A stretch of DNA of 64,000 bases from contig NZ_JADPQH010000002.1 in NCBI RefSeq assembly GCF_019173455.1, positions 325,490-389,489 of the forward strand. The letters run 5' to 3'. The number at the start of each line of letters is the position of its first letter. Within the stretch, counting starts at the first letter, position 1. The DNA comes from Nesterenkonia sp. Act20 (GTDB lineage Bacteria; Actinomycetota; Actinomycetes; Actinomycetales; Micrococcaceae). Below the pieces are notes generated by a model that saw nothing but the letters and a program-made list of their open reading frames with translations, did no database searches and was not told the origin of the DNA. Positions 1-8,519 of the stretch are shown here, piece after piece. Made by a program: the position numbers and the translations under genes.

Positions 1-166
1 GGAGGAAGGGCTGGTAGGTCATGTACGGCATCGGATCGACGACGGTGACGACGCCGCCGGCGGCCTTCACCTTCTTCTGCAGCAGCTGGGCGGTGGTGAG
101 CCCGACGTAGCCGCCGCCGACGATGAGGACGCGGGGTTTCGCGGAAAGTGTCTGAGAGATAGCCAT
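1..166 (-). CDS. ndh: NAD(P)/FAD-dependent oxidoreductase, probably type II NADH dehydrogenase (partial, N-terminus only)
   Basis: Only the first 55 or so codons are in the window; the rest runs off the left edge. The visible protein begins MAISQTLSAKPRVLIVGGGY and carries the GGGYVG dinucleotide-binding loop about 15 residues in, then a beta strand ending VVDP and the stretch YMTYQPFL. That stretch resembles the NDH-2 family, which passes electrons from NADH to quinone without pumping protons. I prefer the ATG at 166 because an AGGA lies about 8 bases upstream; an in-frame ATG at 175 has no useful spacing. It is the last gene seen in the long minus-strand run. With so little sequence, another flavin disulfide-reductase-fold enzyme cannot be excluded. 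Confidence 0.72.
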   Translation of the reverse strand, partial: MAISQTLSAKPRVLIVGGGYVGLTTAQLLQKKVKAAGGVVTVVDPMPYMTYQPFL

Positions 167-241
167 ATCGTTCATCCTATACGTTGCTCAGTAGTGCGTG
201 ATCTGATCTCCCTGCGGTGCCGGGACGGCCGAGCGGTGGGC

Positions 242-1717
242 TCAGGGGTCCTGGCGACGCGCGAGGTTGTAGTGCACCGCAGCCATCGTGATCACAGCGA
301 CGACCAGCAGAGCGGCGGCGCTCAGCGCCACCGGTCCCGCCCAGTCCTGCGCGGTGCTGGCGCGGCTGGCCTCGGGCATCGCCCGAGGCTCCCCCTCGGG
401 GCCGGCCACTACGCCGGCGTCCTCGGGGATGTCTTCCTGCTCGGTCTCCTCTACCTGTCCGCGACGGTGCACGCGCACCCATTCGGCCAGGGTCGGATAT
501 GCGGAGGCCTCGAACGCCGGGGCTTCCCCGTTCACCGCCGCTGCGACGTTGAGCACGCCGTTGCCGTATTCGGGGTCCACACCGTCGGCACCCTCCGAAT
601 CAGCCGTAGAGAGCAGACGATGCTTGACCTCCGTGGCGCTGAGCTCGGGGTTCGCGGCCCAGACCAGCGCTGCCGCCCCGGAGACGATCGGAGCTGCGCC
701 GGAGGTTCCGTTCCACTCGGCGTAGCCGCCGCCGGGGACTGCGCCGACCAGCGGCTCGGAGGCGGCGGCGATGCCGATCGCGATGCCCTGCGAGGAGGAG
801 TCCTCGCTGATGCGGCGCTGCTCATCGACGCCCGCCACGGCGAGCACCCCGGGGATGGTCGCGGGGGCACCCACCGAAAGCTGCCCGGAGGCGCGGTTGC
901 CCGAGGCGGCCACTACCAGGACGTCGTTCTCCTCCGCATAGAGGAACGCCTCGTCCCAGGACTCCGGCCATTCCTGGAACCCTGAGCCCAGGGACATGTT
1001 GATGATGTCGGCTCCGTTGTCCACCGCCCAGGTCACGGCCTCGGCGATCTGTTCCTCGGTGCCTCCCCCATAGGGGTTGGGGTCCTCCAGCAGCAGCGAG
1101 ATGGAGAGCAGCGACGCTTCAGGGGCGACACCGACGACGCCGTCGTCGCCCGCCTCGTTCCTGGTCAGCTCACGGGGCGCGGTGCGGGTCTCTTCGAACT
1201 CCTCGAGGGCGTCCGCATCCACCTCGTCCTGCCACTGCTCACCGTAGATCTCCTCCAGGTCGGACTCGAAGTCCTCCCACCAGTCTTCCCACTCGTCGTC
1301 GTCGAGATCTTCGAAATCACCCTCGACGAGCTCAGCGACCTCCTCGGCCTCCTCGGAAGTGCCCCGACCGGCGAGCAGCGAGGACACCAGGGTCCCGTGC
1401 TCGGTGGCCACCTGGTCCACTGGTGCGCCGCCGTCGCCGGCTCCGGAGACGTCGGTGCCGCCGACCACTGCGCCGGAGAGTGTGGGGTGGGAGGAGTCGA
1501 CACCGGTGTCGATGACCGCGACGGTCATGCCCTCGCCTCGCGTGGTCTCCCAGGCCTCGGTGATCCCATAGTCCTCGAGCCAGTACTGCTGGTCCCGCCA
1601 TTCATCTGCGTGGGCGGCGGGTGCTGCGACCACGGCAGAGGTCAGCGCGAACCCGGCGACCAGGGCCGCGGAGAGGCTGCACCGGGTGGCGGTGTGTGCT
1701 GGTGAACCGGGCCTCAT
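242..1717 (-). CDS. S8 family serine peptidase, mycosin-like, with signal peptide and C-terminal membrane anchor
   Basis: Secreted, membrane-anchored subtilisin-type protease of 491 residues. A signal peptide ends near residue 37 (APAAHA|DEW). The catalytic residues are visible: Asp70 (VAVIDTGVD), His107 (EHGTLVSS), oxyanion Asn274 (AASGNRASG) and Ser339 (NGTSGAAP). One hydrophobic helix at about 462-484 is followed by a short Arg-containing tail, the topology of mycosins (MycP). A strongly acidic insertion at about 121-180, rich in Glu, Asp and Trp, splits the stretch after the catalytic His. Its ATG overlaps the upstream ppx/gppA stop by 4 bases, so they are co-transcribed. Mycosins normally sit in type VII secretion loci, but no ESX gene is visible here, so the substrate is unknown. 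Confidence 0.88.
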   Translation of the reverse strand: MRPGSPAHTATRCSLSAALVAGFALTSAVVAAPAAHADEWRDQQYWLEDYGITEAWETTRGEGMTVAVIDTGVDSSHPTLSGAVVGGTDVSGAGDGGAPVDQVATEHGTLVSSLLAGRGTSEEAEEVAELVEGDFEDLDDDEWEDWWEDFESDLEEIYGEQWQDEVDADALEEFEETRTAPRELTRNEAGDDGVVGVAPEASLLSISLLLEDPNPYGGGTEEQIAEAVTWAVDNGADIINMSLGSGFQEWPESWDEAFLYAEENDVLVVAASGNRASGQLSVGAPATIPGVLAVAGVDEQRRISEDSSSQGIAIGIAAASEPLVGAVPGGGYAEWNGTSGAAPIVSGAAALVWAANPELSATEVKHRLLSTADSEGADGVDPEYGNGVLNVAAAVNGEAPAFEASAYPTLAEWVRVHRRGQVEETEQEDIPEDAGVVAGPEGEPRAMPEASRASTAQDWAGPVALSAAALLVVAVITMAAVHYNLARRQDP

Positions 1718-2745
1718 GCAGACTTCTCCGCGCCGTGGGTCTCGGCGCCGGTGTGGGTCTTGGAGCCGGTGTGAGCCTCGGCCCCAGCAGGGCCGGCCCC
1801 GGACTGGGTGTGCGCCAGGGACATGGCGATGCCGTCCAAGATGTCGTGCTCCGAGGCGACCGCGGAGATGATCCGGCCCTCGGTGACCTTGTTCAGATAA
1901 TCCAGGATGGTCCCCCAGATCAGCGCGCCCGCGCCGATCACATCGACGCGGCCGGGATGCATGATCGGCATATGGGCGCGCACGTCGCGGGTGGCATGCA
2001 CGAGCTGGTCCACGGACTGGTGGATCCGGTCCAGGTCGATCTCCGCGCCGTGGATCAGATCCGGCTCGTAGTCCTCCAGCTTGAGCGCATGGGCTGCCAC
2101 TGTGGTCACGGTGCCTGCGACACCGATCACCACTTCGGTCTCGTGCAGCGGCATGACCTCGGAGACGTTCTCCAGGAAGGACAGCGTCTCGAAGGCGGTC
2201 ATGGACTGTTCGGTGTCGGTGGGCGGGTCGCTGCGCATATGGCGCTCGGTGAAGCGCACGCAGCCCATGTCGGTGGAGATGGCGTGTTCGACGCCGGCGG
2301 AGGTGCCCAGCACGAACTCGGTGGACCCGCCGCCGAGATCCACCACGAGGATCTTACGTTCGGCGTCCCAGTCCAGGACCGAGGCGGCGCCTGCGAAGGA
2401 GAGCCCGGCCTCTTCGCTGCCGCGGATCACCTCGGGCTCGACGCCGAGCCGGTGGTGCACCCCGGCGATGAACTCGTCCCGGTTCGCCACATCTCGGGAG
2501 GCAGAGGTCGCCACGAAGCGCACCGCCTCAACCTGATGCCGGCGGATCAGTGCCGCGTAGTTGTCCACGGCCGCGAAGGTGCGGTCCAGAGCGTCGGCCG
2601 AGAATTCCCCGGTCTCATCCACTCCCTCGCCGAGCCGGACCACAGTCATCTGCCGGACCACGTCGGTGACGCGTCCGGTGTCTTCGACGTCGGCGATGAG
2701 CAGGCGGATGGAGTTGGTCCCGCAGTCGATGGCAGCAACTCTCAT
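1714..2745 (-). CDS. Ppx/GppA family phosphatase (exopolyphosphatase / guanosine pentaphosphatase)
   Basis: Member of the ASKHA-fold Ppx/GppA family, which removes terminal phosphate from inorganic polyphosphate or converts pppGpp to ppGpp. The 343 residues contain the N-terminal phosphate-binding loop (IDCGTNSIRLL, 6-16), GSEEAGLSF (109-117) and the second loop DLGGGSTEF (136-144). The length fits the short actinobacterial form without the C-terminal HD domain. The last 25 or so residues are a His/Thr/Gly/Glu-rich repeat-like tail not seen in the core family. It is translationally coupled to the downstream subtilase by a 4-base overlap. Sequence alone does not separate polyphosphate from pppGpp as substrate. 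Confidence 0.92.
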   Translation of the reverse strand: MRVAAIDCGTNSIRLLIADVEDTGRVTDVVRQMTVVRLGEGVDETGEFSADALDRTFAAVDNYAALIRRHQVEAVRFVATSASRDVANRDEFIAGVHHRLGVEPEVIRGSEEAGLSFAGAASVLDWDAERKILVVDLGGGSTEFVLGTSAGVEHAISTDMGCVRFTERHMRSDPPTDTEQSMTAFETLSFLENVSEVMPLHETEVVIGVAGTVTTVAAHALKLEDYEPDLIHGAEIDLDRIHQSVDQLVHATRDVRAHMPIMHPGRVDVIGAGALIWGTILDYLNKVTEGRIISAVASEHDILDGIAMSLAHTQSGAGPAGAEAHTGSKTHTGAETHGAEKSA

Positions 2746-2820
2746 GGGGTGTCCTCTTCCTGGCGTACGGTCTTCGGGTTCGGCGGTCGGTCGCTCTGGC
2801 TTCGGAGGCTTGGCAGCACT

Positions 2821-3495
2821 CTATGCGGTTTCCGTGTCGCGCTGCGAGGCGGGCGCACCCTGGTGTGGGTCCTCCGCACGGGACGGGGGCTGCTGGCGAG
2901 CGAACCCCTGGTTCGCCCTGCGCACATGCCGGCTGAGGTCGCGCTGAGGGACCGGCGCCTCGTGGTCCCAGGAGGTGGCGCAGATGCAGGTCTCCGGGGT
3001 CCAGCTGCCGGAGATCAGCTCCAGCGTCTCATCTCCGAGCGGGTTGATGCCGGGGCCGACGGCGAGGGCGTGGCCTGCCAGCACGTGGAGGCATTTGACC
3101 CGTTCAGGCATGCCACCGGCGCTGACGCCCTCGATCTCCCAGACCGGATCCAGCCCGGCCTCCGAGCGGATCCGTTCGCGCTCGGTGAGGTAGTTCTCGT
3201 GAGCCTGGCGATAGGACTCGGCGAGCTGCTCGTCGGTGGTGAGTCGCTGGCTCATCTCCGCCATGACCCCCGCGGCCTCGAGCCTGGAGACGGCTGCGGT
3301 CGCCGCGGGGTGCGTGAGGTAGAACGTGGTGGGGAACGGGATCCCGTTGCTCAGCCGCGGGGCAGTGGCCGCGACCAGCGGGTTGCCGCACACACAGCGG
3401 GCGGGAATCTCGACGACGTCGCGCACTGGCCTGCTCAGCTGCAGGCTGATGGTGTCCAGATCGCTGGGGCGAGGAGTAGTCGAGTTCACGGGCAC
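2821..3495 (-). CDS. DUF501 domain-containing protein
   Basis: A 224-residue soluble protein recognisable as DUF501, a family nearly restricted to Actinobacteria and conserved next to eno, ftsB-like and ppx genes, as here. Visible marks are RCVCGNPLVA near residue 35, the following PTTFYLTHP stretch and a C-terminal pair of cysteines in ETCICATSWDHEAP. The last 30 residues are polar and probably disordered. It lies 48 bases downstream of the FtsB-like gene and 75 bases upstream of ppx/gppA, so it is most likely in the same operon. No biochemical function is established that I know of; the paired cysteines make metal binding possible but unproven. Confidence 0.88.
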   Translation of the reverse strand: MPVNSTTPRPSDLDTISLQLSRPVRDVVEIPARCVCGNPLVAATAPRLSNGIPFPTTFYLTHPAATAAVSRLEAAGVMAEMSQRLTTDEQLAESYRQAHENYLTERERIRSEAGLDPVWEIEGVSAGGMPERVKCLHVLAGHALAVGPGINPLGDETLELISGSWTPETCICATSWDHEAPVPQRDLSRHVRRANQGFARQQPPSRAEDPHQGAPASQRDTETA

Positions 3496-3543
3496 CCAGC
3501 CTACTTCACTGCCGGCGGCGCGAGACCGCTGCGGCGGAGCTGG

Positions 3544-4116
3544 TCACTCGGCGGCGGAGCGCACCAGGGAGTCCCAGAGCGCCTCCGCCCAGGGCAGGTC
3601 GCTGCGGACCTCGGTGGAGTCCAGCTCCTCGACCTCCTGCTCGCCGTCCTCGGCGCTACCCATGACCTGATAGCGGCGCTCCCCCGGCATGACCAGGTTG
3701 ATGCGTTCGCGGGCCTGCTGACGCACGAAGTCTGGATCCTCCCAGCGCAGCAGCTCGGACTGCAGCTCAGCCTGCTCCTGCTGTTCGGCGGCGATCTGCG
3801 CCTCGAGCTCCATCATCTCCGAGCGCTGCTGGAAGAAGCTGTTCACCGTGGGCACGAGGAAGGAGATGACCACCAGCACGACCAGGCTCAGCACGATCAT
3901 GCGGCCGGGAAAGGTGCGCTCGGGCACCGCGGTCGCGGCGCTGACCGGGGTCTTGGCAGATCCGGTGGTGCGGGGACCGTTGGAGCGAGCACCGCGGCGA
4001 GCGGTGATTCCGGCAGGTGTGCGGATCTCGCCGGAGACCTGATCGCGTTCGGCGAGCCGACGCGCCTGAGCCGCGCGGGCCTTGGTCTCGGAGGAAGATG
4101 CACGTCGGTTCGGCAC
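3544..4116 (-). CDS. Septum formation initiator family protein (FtsB/DivIC-like)
   Basis: Bitopic divisome protein of 190 residues. A long basic cytoplasmic N-terminus (1-70) precedes one transmembrane helix (about 73-90, IVLSLVVLVVISFLVP), then a heptad-rich coiled coil (95-124) and the conserved extracytoplasmic segment WEDPDFVRQQARERINLVMP (125-144). This is the layout of FtsB/DivIC, which pairs with FtsL and FtsQ to activate septal peptidoglycan synthesis. The cytoplasmic extension is longer than in E. coli FtsB, as is usual in actinobacteria. The order eno, ftsB-like, DUF501, ppx is a conserved actinobacterial block. A 24-bp hairpin separates it from eno. Confidence 0.9.
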   Translation of the reverse strand: MPNRRASSSETKARAAQARRLAERDQVSGEIRTPAGITARRGARSNGPRTTGSAKTPVSAATAVPERTFPGRMIVLSLVVLVVISFLVPTVNSFFQQRSEMMELEAQIAAEQQEQAELQSELLRWEDPDFVRQQARERINLVMPGERRYQVMGSAEDGEQEVEELDSTEVRSDLPWAEALWDSLVRSAAE

Positions 4117-4215
4117 GATAGGTCACCGCCTTGAGGGGGAAGAGGGGGAAGTAGGCGTGGACTTTCACGATATCTGCACCAGAGGAGCCGACCGGCTTCT
4201 GACACGCGAACAGAC

Positions 4216-4282
4216 GAGGACGGGGTGTGTTGGGGTGGAGTCCCGGTCGAGACCAGAATCCACCCCAACACACCCCGTCCTC
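4216..4282. repeat. Perfect 24-bp inverted repeat with 19-base loop (hairpin element)
   Basis: The arms at 4216-4239 and 4259-4282 are exact reverse complements over 24 bases (left arm starts GAGGACGGGGTGTG). The loop itself contains GGTC-GA-GACC. It lies 64 bases beyond the eno stop and 99 bases before the FtsB-like start, on the strand both genes use. There is no T-tract on either side, so it is not a classical intrinsic terminator. It could be a processing or stability hairpin, or a mobile palindromic element. Confidence 0.85.
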
Positions 4283-4346
4283 AGTGCGCTGCGCCTGCGA
4301 TCAGTCGTGCCTCAGCAGGCAGCTCGTGCCTCGACAGGCAGCAAGC

Positions 4347-5648
<1,302 letters not shown>

Positions 5649-5661
5649 TCATTCGGTGGGA

Positions 5662-5734
5662 AACTTCTCGGGTGTGCCGTGCGCGCCCTTGCGCCGGTGT
5701 CTTATCAGGTGAACTTCTCGGGTGAACTTCTCGG
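5662..5734. repeat. Three copies of AACTTCTCGG in the eno leader region
   Basis: The 10-mer occurs at 5662, 5712 and 5725. The last two form a 13-base tandem (GGTGAACTTCTCG repeated). They lie in the 130-base gap upstream of eno (minus strand), so they could be regulator half-sites or a chance local duplication. Read on the minus strand each contains GTTCAC, the core of the actinobacterial PHO box, but the 13-base period does not match the 11-base PHO-box repeat. Confidence 0.6.
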
Positions 5735-5757
5735 CGGATCGTCTCCGCTGCGGCGGC

Positions 5758-6516
5758 TCAGTCAGCCGGGGCGTCCGGGGCTGATGAGCTGAGTCGGGTC
5801 AAGTGGCTGCGCAGCGCCCGTTCCGGATCCTGCCCGTTGGCCCGTGCGGAGCGCACCACAGCAAAGAGTAGTTCACCGAGCTCCTCCTCGTCAGCCGCGG
5901 CCGGGATCTTTCCGATGTCGTTGGGCAGATGTTCACCGCGCTCGCGACCCAGCCGGTCGATGACCTTGGCCGCCTTGGCCAGGGCCGGCAGGTGCGCAGG
6001 CAGCGAGCCGACGACGCCGGCCAGGTGGGACTCGGAGGGCTCCGGCGCAGCAGTCTGCTCCGGCGCTAGGGCCTGGTCCGGCACCTGCTGGGCAGCCTTC
6101 TCCTCGGCCTTGATCCGCGTCCAGGCGGCCTCGACCTGCTCCACCGTGGCCTGGTGGTCCACGGCGAGCTGCCCGTCGGCGCTGAACACATGCGGGCTGC
6201 GGCGGATGAGCTTGGCTGTGATGGCCTCCGCGACGCCGTCGAGGTCGAAGCTGCCCCGCTCCTGGGCGAGCTGCGAGTGCAGCGCCACCTGAAAGAGCAG
6301 GTCACCCATCTCCTTGCGCAGACTCTCGTCCAGGCTGCCCGACTCGATCTCCTCGAGCACCTCGTAGGCCTCTTCGACCAGGTACTCGGTGAGATCGCCG
6401 TGGGTCAGCTGCGAGGTCCACGGGCAGTGCTCCCGGAGCGCAGCGATGACCCAGCGCAGGGTGGTGATCTGTTCTCCTGCCACGGAGGAGGGCTTCTTCT
6501 CGGCCGTCGTGGTCAC
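5758..6516 (-). CDS. mazG: MazG-type nucleoside triphosphate pyrophosphohydrolase
   Basis: House-cleaning enzyme that hydrolyses (d)NTPs, including damaged ones, to NMP and pyrophosphate. The 252-residue protein has the helical MazG core at about 20-120: LRWVIAALREHCPW, the metal-binding EEAYEVLEEIE and EMGDLLFQVALHSQLA, and the typical KLIRRSPHVF. The C-terminal half is a degenerate second domain with a DIGKIPAAADEEELGELLFAVV helix pair, as in two-domain MazGs. It starts with GTG at 6516, overlapping the add stop by 4 bases. The pair fits nucleotide quality control plus purine salvage. Confidence 0.93.
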   Translation of the reverse strand: MTTTAEKKPSSVAGEQITTLRWVIAALREHCPWTSQLTHGDLTEYLVEEAYEVLEEIESGSLDESLRKEMGDLLFQVALHSQLAQERGSFDLDGVAEAITAKLIRRSPHVFSADGQLAVDHQATVEQVEAAWTRIKAEEKAAQQVPDQALAPEQTAAPEPSESHLAGVVGSLPAHLPALAKAAKVIDRLGRERGEHLPNDIGKIPAAADEEELGELLFAVVRSARANGQDPERALRSHLTRLSSSAPDAPAD

Positions 6517-7664
6517 TGCCAGGCTTCGAGGATCATCGCGGCCAGGGCCTCGCGCTCCTCATAACCGAGGAAGGAGGACTCCAGGGCGTTGATCTGGAAG
6601 TCGGCGAGCTCGGCGAGGCCGTACTCGAAGGTGCCGGCGAGCAGGGCGAGTTCTCCGGAGAGGGTGACTCCGGAGACCAGACGGTTGTCGGTGTTGACAC
6701 CCACGTTGAAGCCGAGCTGGTAGAGCATGTCGAAGGGGTGGTCGCTGAGCTCGGGCTTGCCGCTCTCGGCGAACCCGGCGATGGCGCCGGTCTGCACATT
6801 GGAGGTGGGGCTGACCTCGAGGTGAATCTGCCGGTCGCGCACCCAGCGGGCGACCGGGCCGAGCTCCACCTGAAAGACCTCTTCCCCGGCGTCGGAGTCG
6901 GGCTCGCTCTCGATCACGGTGATGTCCTCGGCCACGCGTACACCGTGGCCCAGGCGCTGGGCACGGCCGGAGACCAGGGCGTCACGGACGGATTCGATGC
7001 CGTCGCCCTCGCCGGCGTGGACCGTGGCGGGAAGCATCTCGCTGGCCAGTCGGGTGAAGGCATCGGCGAAGCGGCTCGGCGGGAAGCCTGCCTCGGGTCC
7101 GGCGATGTCGAAGCCGACGACACCCTGCTCGCGGTGGCGCAGCGCGAGCTCCACGGCCTCATCGGCGCGATCAGACTGGCGCATGGCCGAGACGAGCTGG
7201 CCGACGACGATGACGCCGTCCTTCTCCGCCACGGCCTCCATGCCCTCGTTCAGTCCTGCCTGCACCGCTTCCACGGCCTCGTCGAGGCTCAGGCCCTGCT
7301 GCTGATGCTGCTCGGGGGCCCAGCGGACCTCGGAGTAGACGACGCCATCGGCGGCAAGGTCCTCCACGTATTCCTTTGCGACGCGACGAAGGTTCTCCGC
7401 GGTCTGCATCACCGCTGCGGTGTGCGCGAAGGCCTCGAGGTACTGCTCCAGGGAACCGGAGTTCGCGTTCTGGCGGAAGTGTTCGGCCAGCTCCTCGGGG
7501 TCCTGGGTGGGCAGCTCATGGCCGACCGCGGCTGAGAGCTCGATCAGCGTCTCCGGACGCAGCGATCCATCCAGGTGGTCGTGGAGGGAGACCTTGGGCA
7601 GATTGCGCAGCTGCTCTTCGAGCTGGGCGGCGGCGGTGCGGACATCGGAAGCAGTAGAAGTCAT
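6513..7664 (-). CDS. add: Adenosine deaminase
   Basis: Deaminates (deoxy)adenosine to (deoxy)inosine in purine salvage. The 383 residues carry the TIM-barrel zinc site: HDHLDGS near residue 29 (HxH), HAGEGDG (third His and catalytic Glu segment), GHGVRV, and NTDNR in place of the usual NTDDP. EVSPTSN replaces the common CPTSN, a modest substitution near the active-site loop. The length is slightly above the 340-350 norm, mostly from an acidic insertion (ESEPDSDAGEEVFQVE). It is translationally coupled to mazG downstream and belongs to the nucleoside-salvage cluster with deoA and cdd. Confidence 0.95.
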   Translation of the reverse strand: MTSTASDVRTAAAQLEEQLRNLPKVSLHDHLDGSLRPETLIELSAAVGHELPTQDPEELAEHFRQNANSGSLEQYLEAFAHTAAVMQTAENLRRVAKEYVEDLAADGVVYSEVRWAPEQHQQQGLSLDEAVEAVQAGLNEGMEAVAEKDGVIVVGQLVSAMRQSDRADEAVELALRHREQGVVGFDIAGPEAGFPPSRFADAFTRLASEMLPATVHAGEGDGIESVRDALVSGRAQRLGHGVRVAEDITVIESEPDSDAGEEVFQVELGPVARWVRDRQIHLEVSPTSNVQTGAIAGFAESGKPELSDHPFDMLYQLGFNVGVNTDNRLVSGVTLSGELALLAGTFEYGLAELADFQINALESSFLGYEEREALAAMILEAWQ

Positions 7665-7709
7665 AGGACCGAGTCTAACGAGGACGTCCGCGGAAGTCGC
7701 CTGAGGGTC

Positions 7710-8510
7710 TCAGCGGGTGGGGGCGTCGCCGTCGTCGTCGTGCCGGCGTCCCTGCCGGTCACGGTGGTGGCGCTGGTGCGGGTCTCCGGTGTGCCCACCG
7801 TGGTGGTCGCCGCGATCGCGGTGCAGCCGCAGCGGAGCCTCCACCGGGAGGGCGGCGGTGTCGAGGTAGCCCTCTGGGTCGATGTGCACGCCCTTGCGGT
7901 CCAGCCAGACGGCCACCAGCCGGAAGACTCGATCGAAGATCCAGCCCAGCACTGCGGCGGCTCCGATGGAGACTGCGAGCGCCACCAGCACCGAGTCGAA
8001 GATGTTCGCACTGATGGCGCCGATGCTCACCGAGTAGGAGGCCCAGACGAGCGAGGCGATCAGGTCGATGATCAGGAATCGGCGGATGGAGAATCCGGTG
8101 GTGCCCGCGACGAAGTTGATCGCCACGCGGGCACCGGGGATGAACCGCCCGACGAAGATCAGCAGGACTCCACGCTTGTCCAGCTCATGCCGGGCCCAGA
8201 CCAGCGTCCGCTGGGGTGCAGGCCGGCGCATCCAGGCGAACCGCATCGGGCCGATGGCGCGGCCGATCCGGTACGCGATGAAGTCCCCCAGCAGGGCCCC
8301 GCCAGCGGCGACCAGGACCACCCACAGCAGGAATGGGGTGCCGGGCTCGTCCGCGAGCGAGCCCAGTCCGATCACCAGGGAATCGGAGGGCACGACGGGG
8401 AAGAACCCGTCGATGACGCAGAGCAGGAACAGACCCACCAGCGTCCACCACCCGGAGGCGGCGTCAAGGACGACCCCATTGATGGCATCGAGGATCTCCC
8501 CAGGCCCCAT
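7710..8510 (-). CDS. DedA family membrane protein with His-rich cytoplasmic tail
   Basis: Polytopic protein of 266 residues in the DedA/VTT (SNARE-associated) family, whose members flip undecaprenyl phosphate or phospholipids and support envelope homeostasis. The family signature VGRFIPGARVAINFVAG is near residue 135, flanked by hydrophobic helices, with an early PSDSLVIGLG re-entrant segment. After about residue 222 comes a hydrophilic tail packed with His, Asp and Arg (HRDRGDHHGGHTGDPHQRHH). This is not part of the family core and could bind metal or be disordered. It starts 9 bases after deoA ends, so it is probably co-transcribed. Confidence 0.92.
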   Translation of the reverse strand: MGPGEILDAINGVVLDAASGWWTLVGLFLLCVIDGFFPVVPSDSLVIGLGSLADEPGTPFLLWVVLVAAGGALLGDFIAYRIGRAIGPMRFAWMRRPAPQRTLVWARHELDKRGVLLIFVGRFIPGARVAINFVAGTTGFSIRRFLIIDLIASLVWASYSVSIGAISANIFDSVLVALAVSIGAAAVLGWIFDRVFRLVAVWLDRKGVHIDPEGYLDTAALPVEAPLRLHRDRGDHHGGHTGDPHQRHHRDRQGRRHDDDGDAPTR

Positions 8511-8519
8511 CCGCTCGCC

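Noticed and set aside
242-1717. Type VII secretion locus
   Set aside because: Only the mycosin-like protease is present; none of the ATPase, channel or WXG100 genes is visible in the window.
1621-4134. Very long open frame on the plus strand opposite ppx, DUF501 and the FtsB-like gene
   Set aside because: It is antisense to three recognisable genes, reads as Gly/Arg/His-rich nonsense with no family motif, and such shadows are expected at this GC content.
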